DNA from: Pseudoalteromonas prydzensis
GTDB lineage: Bacteria; Pseudomonadota; Gammaproteobacteria; Enterobacterales; Alteromonadaceae
Length of the DNA stretch: 51,784 nt
Assembly (NCBI RefSeq): GCF_001661495.1
Contig: NZ_BDDT01000020.1
Location: 1 to 51,784, forward strand
Direction of reading: 5' to 3'
Under the pieces are notes generated by a model. That model searched no databases. It was not told where the DNA came from and saw only the letters and a program-made list of their open reading frames with translations. Below are positions 24,631 to 33,456 of the stretch, one piece after another; position 1 is the first letter of the stretch; each line of letters opens with the position of its first letter. The translations under genes were made by a program, and so were the position numbers.

Positions 24631-26622
24631 ATGCAGCGCCTATTTGAAAATGGACTAAGTTTAAAAACACAAATTATCGGCTTAATTCTACTTTTTGCTG
24701 TGCTCTCTTTTTTTGCTCGTTTAGTCGTAAGTATTAATACCACTAAAGAGTATATGCAAGACCAAATGGGCAGTCATGCTCAAGACACGGCCACTAGCCT
24801 TGGCTTATCTATAGCTCCTTATTTAGACGAAAATAATCACATTATTGCTGAAACCATGATTAGTGCAATTTTTGATGCTGGTTATTATGCAAGTATTGAG
24901 CTTAAAGATAACACTGGAAAGGTGTTAATTTCTCGAACTAATCCAACGACAATCGCAACAGTGCCAACATGGTTTCTTGAGTACTTTCCTTTACTTGCTC
25001 CAACACGAGAGTCACAAATACATAATGGTTGGCAGCACGCAGGCGCAATTTATGTTACGAGTCATTTGGGTGTGTCATATCAAAAATTGTGGCAACACAG
25101 TGTTGATAACTTTTATGCTGCGCTTATTACTTTATTGATTTGCTTAGGTGTAGCCCTAATTATTTTACAAGCAGTATTAGAGCCATTAAAAAAGATTGCA
25201 CGCCAAGCAAAGCTTGTTACACAAAAGCAATTCACCCTTTATGACGAACAGCCTTTCACTAAAGAGCTACGCACAGTAACGCTTGCGACTAATAACATGG
25301 TCAGAAACTTACAAAAAACGTTTTCGACACTTACCCAACAAACGCAAAGATTAACTGCTGAAGTGTATTTAGATGAACTGACTAAACTTGGTAACCGCCG
25401 TGCATTTGAAAATCATTACTTGGCGCGTTGTCGTGATGTAACTAATGATGCACCATTAACGCTTTTTCTAATTACTTTACCCTCACTGCATAATATGAAT
25501 TCAACACTAAATTATCAAAGTGGTGACTGCTATATTAATGAAGCAAAAAAGATCATCGAAGAGGCTTTTTATCATGTTAATGACTGTAAAATATTTCGAA
25601 TTTCAGGCGGCTCTTTTATTGTAACTTCGCCACTGGAACATGGCATGCTGAATGACAAAAAAACACAACTGCTTAAGTTGTTTTCTCAGCCGTGTAAGAA
25701 TAATTACCTGAATGGATTTGCCAATTTATCTTTTCAAACTATTTACGCACCAGCTGAATTATCAAGCGTATTGTCAGCATTAGATACTGCGGCAACATTT
25801 TCAACAAAAACAAACAACAACCCAAACGACAGTACAAAGTTTAGTGTTCAACAGTGGAAAACGATTATTCACAGCATATTAGAAACTGGCGATATTAGTT
25901 ACACTATGCAACCAATTTTAAACACTTCAAACTCGCAACCTTACTACTTTGAAGTCTTCGCTAAATTTAACTACCAGAATAAAACTCTTAATAACGGCCA
26001 TTTATTCGCAATGGCTGAAAGGCTAGGATTAACGGTTGAGCTAGATAAACAACTCATTCGCAATTTTACCATGATTAAAACTCTCTATCCCGAGCGACTA
26101 TTCGCACTTAACCTCAGCCACGGCTCCATTTATGATGCTGATTTCTTAGGCTGGCTAAAGCTATATGCACATACTAACCCATGCATAAAGCACAATTTAC
26201 TTTTTGAGATCAGCGAAACCGCGTTATTACACAATGTAGAAGCCGCAGCTAACAGCATTTGTTTGTTCCGCAGCCTAGGTATTTCAGTTTGTATTGAGCA
26301 CTTTGGTACAAGCTTAACGTCGTTTAAATACTTACAAGGTTTGGATATTGAGTGTGTGAAGCTTGATGGTAGCTTTGTACAAGACTTAACAGACAATGTG
26401 CAGAGTCAATTCTTTATAAATACCGTTAACACAATTTGCCACGGCTTTGGTATTAAGGTACTCACCTGCCTAATAGAAGATACCAACACATTAAAAATAT
26501 TACATCAATTGGGCTGCGATGGGCTACAAGGCAGAGCGGTACAAGCCCCTACAAAAATAACCGAAGAGCAAGCAAGCTTTTCTTTTGATTTCCCCCCTAA
26601 CACTTTAAATTTACTTAACTAA
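24631..26622 (+). CDS. LapD-like inner-membrane c-di-GMP receptor with degenerate GGDEF and EAL domains
   Basis: 663 residues. Membrane helix 1 (about 13-35) leads to a LapD/MoxY-type periplasmic domain (36-160), helix 2 (162-182), HAMP (183-235), a GGDEF-like domain (about 240-400) and an EAL-like domain (about 405-650). The cyclase signature is SGGSF (325-329) instead of GGDEF. The EAL position reads EVF (441-443) and the DDFGT loop reads EHFGT (556-560). Both domains are therefore probably catalytically dead, as in LapD, which binds c-di-GMP and sequesters LapG in the periplasm. Spacing implies one operon with the protease. Confidence 0.9.
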   Translation: MQRLFENGLSLKTQIIGLILLFAVLSFFARLVVSINTTKEYMQDQMGSHAQDTATSLGLSIAPYLDENNHIIAETMISAIFDAGYYASIELKDNTGKVLISRTNPTTIATVPTWFLEYFPLLAPTRESQIHNGWQHAGAIYVTSHLGVSYQKLWQHSVDNFYAALITLLICLGVALIILQAVLEPLKKIARQAKLVTQKQFTLYDEQPFTKELRTVTLATNNMVRNLQKTFSTLTQQTQRLTAEVYLDELTKLGNRRAFENHYLARCRDVTNDAPLTLFLITLPSLHNMNSTLNYQSGDCYINEAKKIIEEAFYHVNDCKIFRISGGSFIVTSPLEHGMLNDKKTQLLKLFSQPCKNNYLNGFANLSFQTIYAPAELSSVLSALDTAATFSTKTNNNPNDSTKFSVQQWKTIIHSILETGDISYTMQPILNTSNSQPYYFEVFAKFNYQNKTLNNGHLFAMAERLGLTVELDKQLIRNFTMIKTLYPERLFALNLSHGSIYDADFLGWLKLYAHTNPCIKHNLLFEISETALLHNVEAAANSICLFRSLGISVCIEHFGTSLTSFKYLQGLDIECVKLDGSFVQDLTDNVQSQFFINTVNTICHGFGIKVLTCLIEDTNTLKILHQLGCDGLQGRAVQAPTKITEEQASFSFDFPPNTLNLLN

Positions 26623-26643
26623 CACATTTTGAAGGGACACACT

Positions 26644-27126
26644 ATGAAGCTAACACAACTTGCAGCAATTATTTGTTTGAGCACATTATCTTTTACTACC
26701 AGCGCACAAACGGTCGAAGCCGATTTCCAAGCTCGACTAGCAAATAATGAAGCATTGGAGCAGATAATAGCCGCACTTATTGCTGCGCAGCCAGGATCTG
26801 CACTCACCGTTTTAGAACTAGCAATGAACAATACATGTACCCAAACACCTCCGGCAGCAGATGAAGTACTTACTGCGGTGATCAATGCTCTTGGTAGTGA
26901 TCATGATCAAATTGAAAGTATCCTCAAAGCTGCAACCAATAAATGTATCGATAGCGACTCTGTGACGGTGATTGCTATTGCCGCTGGCGTGGATCCAAGC
27001 CTAGCATCATCAGCTACGGCTTCAGGTGGTGCGGTGAGCAATCCTGCTACAGCCATTCTCGCGCCAGTAATTCCAACCGGCAGTGGTAGTGGTGGTGATT
27101 CTGGCATTTCGGAAGTAAATAATTAA
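26644..27126 (+). CDS. Small exported protein of unknown family
   Basis: 160 residues from ATG 26644, with AAGGG seven bases upstream. The signal peptide ends at TTSAQT. The mature part has two similar helical segments, each ending with one cysteine: about 36-65 (ALEQIIAALIAAQPGSA to NNTC) and about 72-105 (DEVLTAVINALGSDHDQ to NKC). The two Cys could form a disulphide. The last 45 residues are low complexity, rich in Ser, Ala, Gly, Thr and Pro, with a glycine run (GSGSGGDSG). I do not recognise the family. It sits in one operon between the lapD-like gene and a Wzy_C membrane protein. Confidence 0.75.
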   Translation: MKLTQLAAIICLSTLSFTTSAQTVEADFQARLANNEALEQIIAALIAAQPGSALTVLELAMNNTCTQTPPAADEVLTAVINALGSDHDQIESILKAATNKCIDSDSVTVIAIAAGVDPSLASSATASGGAVSNPATAILAPVIPTGSGSGGDSGISEVNN

Positions 27127-27159
27127 TCAACTTCATTAACAGGTTAAATAAGCCGCGGT

Positions 27160-28521
27160 ATGTTAATAAGCAACAACTCTAACTATGTAAATACAGTGAG
27201 CAAAAGCATTTTTTGCTGCCTATGCTCACTGTTGTTTATCTTACCATTGCTGCTAGGTGGATATCGCCCTTGGGCTATTACTAGCATTGGTATATTAATA
27301 TGCGCTGTGTTTGTTTTGCATATCCTAGCGAGAGCGGTGCAATATCGCGATGATCCCCCAAGCCTTTACCCGCCAAGCTATTGCTGGCCTCTTTTTCTGA
27401 TATTAGCAGTGGTTATTGTAACTCTCTGTATTCAATTAATACCCAGCACTAGTTTTACCAGTATTGATACAAATAAAACCAAACTTACACTCTTAAAAAC
27501 TATTTATATCACGCTATTTTGCTGGCTAATCACTCGTTATTGCACGACGCCAACACGGTTAAAATTTCTTATTTATACATTATTGGTAAGCGCAGTATTT
27601 CAAGCTATTTACGCCGCATACTTAAATTTTTCGCCGCAATTAAGCAGCCCATTTTTTGACTATCCCTATAAACAACGAGCGATAGGCTCCTTTTCATACG
27701 CTAATTTTTTAGCCAATTACTTAGCATTATGCTTATCGCTGGGAATTGGTTTATTAGTGAGTGAGTTGGTAATCAATCCTGTGCAGAAAAGTCCTATACA
27801 GCAATTAAGAGCGCTCACAAAAATAATGCTAAGTAATAAAGTTATTTTACGTTTGGCATTAATTATTATGATTATTGGCTTGATACTTACCCGCAGTAGA
27901 ATGGGAAACTCTGCTTTTTTTATCGCATTATCAGCAGTGAGTATTTACGCATTATTTTTTTACCGCCGTAAACCTAAACATTTACGTACGCTAATAATCA
28001 GCTTTTTTATTATTGATTTAATAATTATTGGCGCATTATTTGGTGTTGAAAAAGTTACTGAGCGCCTATCCCAGACCAGCTTAAGCTCAGAAACAAGAGA
28101 TGAAGTGCTCCATGACTCAATACCTCTAATTTTAGATAAACCATGGCTAGGATCTGGTGGCGGTAGCTTTTATACCGCCTTCCCTGCTTATCAGCCACAG
28201 CCCTACTCTGGATATTATGACAATGCTCACAATGATTATATTCAATTTGCTGTGGAACTTGGTATACCAACCACCATGCTACTAGGCGCACTTACATTAT
28301 TTTGCTTATATAATTGCATAGTGGTAATGCACACTAGAAAAACGCCTCTCTACCAAGGACTTGCTTTTGGCTGCGCAATCGCAATTATCCATATGCTATT
28401 ACACAGTAGTGTTGATTATTCATTACAGGCTGGGGCTAATACGCTGACCTTTATGCTGATCCTAACTCTCAGCTTTATTATTAAAAATATCCCCACTACA
28501 ACGACGCAGCGCAACGTGTAA
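27160..28521 (+). CDS. O-antigen ligase / polymerase-family membrane protein (Wzy_C)
   Basis: 453 residues with about 11-12 membrane helices. The large periplasmic loop (about residues 285-355) contains the Wzy_C features WLGSGGGSFYTAFPAYQP and HNDYIQFAVELGIP. Members are O-antigen ligases, polymerases, or protein O-oligosaccharyltransferases of the PglL type, which sequence alone does not separate. It starts 33 bp after the small exported protein gene and ends inside convergent DUF523 (60-bp overlap). With a Wzy already in the main cluster, a separate ligase or protein-glycosylation role is possible. Confidence 0.85.
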   Translation: MLISNNSNYVNTVSKSIFCCLCSLLFILPLLLGGYRPWAITSIGILICAVFVLHILARAVQYRDDPPSLYPPSYCWPLFLILAVVIVTLCIQLIPSTSFTSIDTNKTKLTLLKTIYITLFCWLITRYCTTPTRLKFLIYTLLVSAVFQAIYAAYLNFSPQLSSPFFDYPYKQRAIGSFSYANFLANYLALCLSLGIGLLVSELVINPVQKSPIQQLRALTKIMLSNKVILRLALIIMIIGLILTRSRMGNSAFFIALSAVSIYALFFYRRKPKHLRTLIISFFIIDLIIIGALFGVEKVTERLSQTSLSSETRDEVLHDSIPLILDKPWLGSGGGSFYTAFPAYQPQPYSGYYDNAHNDYIQFAVELGIPTTMLLGALTLFCLYNCIVVMHTRKTPLYQGLAFGCAIAIIHMLLHSSVDYSLQAGANTLTFMLILTLSFIIKNIPTTTTQRNV

Positions 28522-28950
28522 TTGAGCAAGTTGGCTTTCGCTATACACTTCAATGGCATGCTGAGTTAACAATGCCGCTGTCAGGCCCATCCCTTTAACC
28601 TTAGTGCCACTGTGCGAACCATCGTAAATGGTATTGCGACCACAAGAAGGGCTTGATTCCTTTAACAGTGCAAAGCGAATATTGTGCTGCTGGCAAAGTT
28701 GTAGTGCTTTGCGTGCACCTAACTTAAATTCAGCCGTCACATCATCCCCTATATTGGTAATCACTTTATCATTGCTGATTTCAGCAGGATCTCTAGGGGT
28801 GGGTAAACCACCAGCAACCTCGGGGCAAAAAGGCACGATCAGCTTTTGCTGTTGCCAGGTCATTATTTGCGGATGAAGTAATTGTACTCCCGTGCCGTCG
28901 TAACGCACAGGAGTGCCAAGCAAACAGCTTGAAACCAGTATTTTTTCCAT
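28462..28950 (-). CDS. DUF523 family protein
   Basis: 162 residues. Motifs of the family are LVSSCLLGTPVRYDG at the N-terminus, FCPEVAGGLPTPRDPAEI (about 41-58), LLKESSPSCGRNTIYDG (about 95-111) and GMGLTAALL. Conserved cysteines at 9, 42 and 103 suggest metal or cluster binding, but the function is not established. It is convergent with, and overlaps, the Wzy_C gene. It is probably monocistronic. Confidence 0.9.
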   Translation of the reverse strand: MEKILVSSCLLGTPVRYDGTGVQLLHPQIMTWQQQKLIVPFCPEVAGGLPTPRDPAEISNDKVITNIGDDVTAEFKLGARKALQLCQQHNIRFALLKESSPSCGRNTIYDGSHSGTKVKGMGLTAALLTQHAIEVYSESQLAQLHVALRRCSGDIFNNKAES

Positions 28951-28962
28951 TGTTATCCTAAC

Positions 28963-28990
28963 AAAAAAGCTCCGCGTACGGAGCTTTTTA
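28963..28990 (-). terminator. Rho-independent terminator of the srkA-dsbA operon
   Basis: AAAAAGCTCCG pairs with CGGAGCTTTTT around a CGTA loop, 17 bp past the dsbA stop on the minus strand. A/T runs on both sides mean it could also work rightwards, but no plus-strand gene ends here. Confidence 0.85.
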
Positions 28991-29006
28991 TAAATACTAA
29001 CTGCGC

Positions 29007-29642
29007 TTATTTTGCAGCTAAATAGTTTATTAATTTGCTAATATCTTCTGGCTCGGTAATACCTGATTCACGACCCAAGTTAAGCTTATATTTACCATTT
29101 ACGATAAAAGTAGGTACACCTCGCAGTGCGCCTTTGTCTTTATAGTAATCTTGGTCACGCTTCATTTTTGAGCTCATAGTACGTACTGAAAAGCTTTTAT
29201 AGAGTTTGTCGAACTTATCGCCGTCTACGCCTTGCGCTACAAACACATCTTTAACATCAGCTAACTCATTAAACTTAGCGCGTTTAACGTGAACATGGTT
29301 GAACATAGCTGCAATGATGGCATCTTTTTGTGGTAACACTTCGGCGGTTGCAAGGGCTTGCGAAATCATTTGTTGGTTTTCAGTATCGCGAACTCCAACA
29401 AAATCGACATGGCTTTTTTTGAACTCTACGTCTTTATTCAGTTTTGGTTTTACTTCAGCCAGTAAAGACTCATAGTTATTACAAGCTGGACAATAAAATG
29501 AGAAGAACTCTTTTACTTCAGGCTTTTTACTCGCGCGCTCTGATACCACATCATAATGCACACCTTCTTCGTACGTCGTTGCTGCATTTGCGGCTAATGG
29601 CAACAACAGCGCTAGTAATCCAGCTTTAACTAGTTTGATCAT
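29007..29642 (-). CDS. dsbA: DsbA-family thiol:disulfide oxidoreductase with CPAC active site
   Basis: 211 residues from ATG 29642 (GGAG nine bases upstream; the frame could extend to a TTG at 29657). A signal peptide ending AANA is followed by a thioredoxin fold with the active site FYCPACNNYE (Cys51, Cys54) and the cis-proline loop GVPTFIV. It introduces disulphides into periplasmic proteins. Canonical DsbA has CPHC. His to Ala between the cysteines should change the redox potential, although the folding partner is unknown. It is the second of two tandem dsbA-type genes downstream of srkA. Confidence 0.88.
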   Translation of the reverse strand: MIKLVKAGLLALLLPLAANAATTYEEGVHYDVVSERASKKPEVKEFFSFYCPACNNYESLLAEVKPKLNKDVEFKKSHVDFVGVRDTENQQMISQALATAEVLPQKDAIIAAMFNHVHVKRAKFNELADVKDVFVAQGVDGDKFDKLYKSFSVRTMSSKMKRDQDYYKDKGALRGVPTFIVNGKYKLNLGRESGITEPEDISKLINYLAAK

Positions 29643-29676
29643 CGGTAAAAACTCCAAAAATTATTGTTTTAATAGA

Positions 29677-30300
29677 TTATTGTTTTAATAAAAAAGCAAC
29701 TAACTCATCAAGCTGCTGTTGGCTCTTGATGGTATTGATATTAATTTTGTATTTATCATTAACGATAAAGGTTGGCACCCCTGTTAGAGCACCCATTTTT
29801 GAATACTTGTTTTGCTTGTCTTGCATTGCTTTTTCAGCACTGATCACAGGCATGCTGGCAATATCTTTATCAAATGTATCGCTATCAATACCATTAACGT
29901 CGAGCAATGCTTTTACATCTTTAATATTATCAAGTGGCGCACGTTGTACGTGGATGCTCTGAAATATTTGATCAGCAACTTGCTCACCTTTGTTATGCTG
30001 CTTGGCAATAATGTAGGCATAGCTTAGGTTACTTTGGATCTGTGGGGATACACCACCTAAAAAGTTAACGTGATTTTTAATAAACTCGGCGCCATCTGGT
30101 AAGCTTTTTTCCATCGCTTTTGCTACAGGTTCAAATTTAAAACAGTGCGGACAATAAAAAGAAAAGAACTCGGTTACTTGAGGCGTTTTACTTTTTTCGA
30201 TATCTAATACCGTATAGTCGTCACCCGCTTTGAAGTCCGCGGCCATGGCGGCAAATGGTAGACATAATATTAGTAAACTCAGTTTTAGTTTTTTAAGCAT
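29677..30300 (-). CDS. dsbA: DsbA-family thiol:disulfide oxidoreductase with CPHC active site
   Basis: 207 residues. A signal peptide (LLILCLPFAAMA) is followed by a thioredoxin fold with the canonical DsbA site FYCPHCFKFEP (Cys50, Cys53), helical insertion and the GVPTFIV cis-proline loop. It lies directly downstream of srkA, the classical dsbA position in E. coli, so this copy is probably the main DsbA. The sequence TTATTGTTTTAATA at its 3' end (29677-29690) is repeated at 29660-29673 in the spacer to the next dsbA-type gene, a small trace of tandem duplication. Confidence 0.92.
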   Translation of the reverse strand: MLKKLKLSLLILCLPFAAMAADFKAGDDYTVLDIEKSKTPQVTEFFSFYCPHCFKFEPVAKAMEKSLPDGAEFIKNHVNFLGGVSPQIQSNLSYAYIIAKQHNKGEQVADQIFQSIHVQRAPLDNIKDVKALLDVNGIDSDTFDKDIASMPVISAEKAMQDKQNKYSKMGALTGVPTFIVNDKYKININTIKSQQQLDELVAFLLKQ

Positions 30301-30327
30301 TGGACTCTCGTTTCAATATTTTAATAA

Positions 30328-31305
30328 TTAGTTCGGTAGCAATTTTAACGGCGGCTCTTGCAGTGCAGAATATTGCTCTTTTAACGCTAAAATCTGTTGC
30401 TCCCAGTATTTGTCATCAGCGAACCACGAAAAGTTCCGTGGAAATGCTGGATCTTCCCAGCGTTTAGCTAGCCAGCCCATGTAATGAATCATACGCATAG
30501 CACGTAAAGGTTCAATTAATTTGAGCTGAGTGTGATCAAAATCACAAAATTCTTCATAGGCTGCGACTAAGGTGTCTAACTGTAACAGTTGATTGTGTCG
30601 ATCGCCACTGAGCATCATCCATAAATCTTGAATGGCAGGTCCTTGACGGCTATCGTCTAAATCTACAAACATTAAAGCATCCCCTGCCCAGAGAATATTA
30701 CCAGCATGGCAATCGCCGTGTAGGCGAATCGTTTCGACTTGTTGATAGAGCGATTTCGTTTTTGCGATCACCATATCCAAAATAGTATAAAATGCGGTAG
30801 TTAAACTGCTAGGCACCAGATTACTGTTTTGTAACTGAATTTTAGCTGTATCTAAATACTCATCACATCCTATGACCGGGCGCTCGCTAAAGACATTGCC
30901 TTTTGCTACCTGATGCATTCGGCCTATTAAACGCCCAAGCACATCTAACTGGTCAAGATTGTCCATTTCAAAGATGCGCCCTCCAACACTTGGGAACAGC
31001 GTAAATAGGTAACCATCGTGTTCGAATAAACTTTCGCCATCACGAACAATAGGTGCAACAACAGGCACCTCGGCATCAGCTAACTCAAATGTGAAGCTAT
31101 GCTCTTCTAGTATTTGCGCCTTACTCCAACGCTCTGGACGATAAAACTTCACCACATAACGCAGACCATCGTCCGCTTTAAATTGATAAACACGGTTTTC
31201 GTAACTATTCAGTGCAAGTAAGCCAGATTCAGCATAAATGCCAATACTTTCTACCGCATCTAAAATCGAATCGGGGGTAAGATCTACAAAACTAAATTTA
31301 CTCAT
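30328..31305 (-). CDS. srkA: Stress response serine/threonine kinase (YihE)
   Basis: 325 residues from ATG 31305; ATG 31314 would add three residues. It has a kinase-like aminoglycoside-phosphotransferase fold. VVKFYRPERWS carries the ATP-site lysine, RLHGDCHAGNILW the catalytic loop and MFVDLDDSRQGP the metal-binding aspartate. E. coli SrkA counteracts stress-induced death and is cotranscribed with dsbA. The same order with short gaps is seen here. Confidence 0.92.
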   Translation of the reverse strand: MSKFSFVDLTPDSILDAVESIGIYAESGLLALNSYENRVYQFKADDGLRYVVKFYRPERWSKAQILEEHSFTFELADAEVPVVAPIVRDGESLFEHDGYLFTLFPSVGGRIFEMDNLDQLDVLGRLIGRMHQVAKGNVFSERPVIGCDEYLDTAKIQLQNSNLVPSSLTTAFYTILDMVIAKTKSLYQQVETIRLHGDCHAGNILWAGDALMFVDLDDSRQGPAIQDLWMMLSGDRHNQLLQLDTLVAAYEEFCDFDHTQLKLIEPLRAMRMIHYMGWLAKRWEDPAFPRNFSWFADDKYWEQQILALKEQYSALQEPPLKLLPN

Positions 31306-31321
31306 AATTCTCATCAGTTAT

Positions 31322-31348
31322 AAAAAAAGCGAGAACATCCCGCTTTTT
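31322..31348 (-). terminator. Rho-independent terminator of ccoG
   Basis: On the minus strand GCGGGA pairs with TCTCGC (one G-T pair) around TGT, flanked by A and T runs. The T run follows the stem about 50 bp past the ccoG stop and lies just upstream of srkA. Confidence 0.8.
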
Positions 31349-31373
31349 ATGTGCTTATCTATAGTGTACTTAA

Positions 31374-32804
31374 CTATCGCGCTTTAAAGAAGTTACTCGG
31401 CTGCGATATTTGTGAACTTGGATCATTTGCTGGTGACAATACAAAACTAAACTCTGTCATTGGCGCTTTCAAATCATAAGGGTCCATGACTAAAGACAGT
31501 GGTACATTGTGCGACTCGCCCGCTTGTACGGTAAAGGTTTGCTTACCAATGTATTTAAAGTTCTCCAACCCTTCCACTTTAATATTAAAAGTTTGCTCAT
31601 ATTGCGCTTTGTTGATCACCTTAAGTGTATAGGTGTTTTCAACAAGGCCATTAAAATCAACACGGTATAATTGATTACGATCGCGAATAATATCTAAATC
31701 CATAGGTTTACGCATCACGATATTAGCCACCAGCGCAGCACTTAACACCACTAAGATAACACTATAGCCGATGATTTTAGCACGCAGCGGATTAGTTTTA
31801 TTCTCTGGCGTTTCTAAATTACGCTCAGTGGTATAAGAAATAAGGCCACGTGGATAATTCATTTTATCCATAACCCCATCACACGCATCAATACAGGCGC
31901 CACAGTTGATACACTCTGCCTGTAAGCCGTTACGAATGTCGATCCCTGTTGGGCATACTTGCACGCACAAATTACAGTCAATACAATCACCTAGGTTAAG
32001 CTCTTCTCGATCTTGTTTACGACTACGTGGCCCGCGGTTTTCACCGCGCTTTTCATCATAACTTACCGTATAAGTATCTTTATCAAACATTGCCGATTGA
32101 AAACGTGAATATGGGCAGATGTGCAAACACATAATTTCCCGCATCCAGCCAGCATTGCCATAAGTACATACCGTAAATACAACAATACTGACTAGTGCAT
32201 AACCACCAACATTAAAGGTAACAAAATCAGGTAAAAGCTCACGTATAGGCGTGAAATAACCGACAAAAGTCAGCGCAGTGTACAAAGAGAATGCCACCCA
32301 ACTAGTATGTTTGGCTGTCTTACGCCAAAACTTATCAAAGTCCATTGGCCGTTGATCTAGCTTTTTGCGTTGATTGGCGGTGCCTTCAAACTTTTCTTCA
32401 AACCAAATAAAAATAAAGGTCCAGACTGTTTGCGGGCAGGTGTAACCACACCAAACCCGGCCATAAAAGGTGGTCACTAAAAATAATGCAAATGCGGCAA
32501 GCATGAGGATAAAGGCAAGGATGGTGAAATCTTGCGGCCATAACGTTAGCCCAAAGATATTATATTTTTGACCAATAAGGTCAAACAACACAGCTTGCTG
32601 GCCGTTAAAGTTTATCCATGGCAAAGCCATAAACGCCAACATGCCAAGAAAACCTATGCGCTGTCTTAATAATTGATGTAACCCAGTTACCGCACGCACA
32701 TAAATTCTATTACGAGGGTTAAACCTATCCTGCTGAGCATGCAGATCGGGCTTTTCGATCTTTACCTCACTGGGAATATTTTTTACTTTTATTTGCTTGT
32801 CCAT
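31374..32804 (-). CDS. ccoG: Cytochrome c oxidase accessory protein CcoG (RdxA/FixG family)
   Basis: 476 residues. Five or so membrane helices surround a cytoplasmic ferredoxin-like domain with two [4Fe-4S] motifs, CIDCNLCVQVCP and CINCGACIDAC (about residues 275-315). The N-terminal GRVWCGYTCPQTVW motif and a C-terminal immunoglobulin-like domain (from about 370) are typical. CcoG helps prepare copper for cbb3-type cytochrome oxidase. The ccoNOPQ genes are not in this window. It is transcribed alone, with a 292-bp region upstream. Confidence 0.93.
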   Translation of the reverse strand: MDKQIKVKNIPSEVKIEKPDLHAQQDRFNPRNRIYVRAVTGLHQLLRQRIGFLGMLAFMALPWINFNGQQAVLFDLIGQKYNIFGLTLWPQDFTILAFILMLAAFALFLVTTFYGRVWCGYTCPQTVWTFIFIWFEEKFEGTANQRKKLDQRPMDFDKFWRKTAKHTSWVAFSLYTALTFVGYFTPIRELLPDFVTFNVGGYALVSIVVFTVCTYGNAGWMREIMCLHICPYSRFQSAMFDKDTYTVSYDEKRGENRGPRSRKQDREELNLGDCIDCNLCVQVCPTGIDIRNGLQAECINCGACIDACDGVMDKMNYPRGLISYTTERNLETPENKTNPLRAKIIGYSVILVVLSAALVANIVMRKPMDLDIIRDRNQLYRVDFNGLVENTYTLKVINKAQYEQTFNIKVEGLENFKYIGKQTFTVQAGESHNVPLSLVMDPYDLKAPMTEFSFVLSPANDPSSQISQPSNFFKAR

Positions 32805-32924
32805 CGAAGTTCCTCAACGCCGCTTGGAGAATGAAAGTCAAACAATCATATAACGCCATTTTACTAGCGAATCACTCCGCTAATCTTTAAAAATAGTGCA
32901 AACTGAACCACAATGCAGTAAAAG

Positions 32925-32940
32925 TTCAGAGATTTCTGAA
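32925..32940. promoter_or_regulatory. Candidate operator upstream of ccoG
   Basis: TTCAGA-GATT-TCTGAA is a perfect 6-bp inverted repeat with a 4-base spacer, about 120 bp upstream of the ccoG ATG in the divergent gap. It is not an FNR box (TTGAT-N4-ATCAA). The regulator is unknown and chance occurrence is possible. The rest of 32805-33096 shows nothing I can name. Confidence 0.3.
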
Positions 32941-33096
32941 AAATCTAATTGTTCCTGTCCATTATACCTACTATTACTAAAAATGCTGAAGTTGATCGCT
33001 AATAATTTATTCATCTAACTTACTTGCTTTACAAAGGTGCATTTTATTACACTGGTGGTCAATTCGTACCCGTTCAGATCAAAGTTTACTTACAAT

Positions 33097-33456
33097 ATGA
33101 AAAAATTCCTTGTACTCGTAGTAGTGATACTCGCATTATTTACAATTGATCACCCAATGATAAAAGAACCTAGAGAAAAGCTGCTAGGTGAAGGTGTGGG
33201 TCTATTAAGTAGCGCTAGTAACGTAAACCGTGGACCTGCCGCCAGCATGGCCAAAAACCGGATTAAATCTGAATTAACACTCTCAGAAACAGAATTAGAT
33301 TATCTTGAAGAAACCATGCAAACTGATGAGCAGTTACAGCTATTTCACACCCGCTATTGCCGCAGTAAAGATCTCAACTTATATTTTTACGAAGATCGTT
33401 TAAATACAGTGTGTGACATTGTTTCAACATCATTAGCTGAGCGTAGAGGTAAATAG
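33097..33456 (+). CDS. Small single-pass membrane or exported protein, unknown
   Basis: 119 residues from ATG 33097, where a lysine pair and hydrophobic helix begin (KKFLVLVVVILALFTI). The longer frame from GTG 33037 adds no recognisable sequence. The rest is charged: a KNRIKSELTLSETELDYLEETMQTDEQ helix and two cysteines (RYCRSKDLN and NTVCDIV). I do not recognise it. Its stop TAG overlaps the GTG of the next gene, so the two are likely coupled and may work together. Confidence 0.65.
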   Translation: MKKFLVLVVVILALFTIDHPMIKEPREKLLGEGVGLLSSASNVNRGPAASMAKNRIKSELTLSETELDYLEETMQTDEQLQLFHTRYCRSKDLNLYFYEDRLNTVCDIVSTSLAERRGK

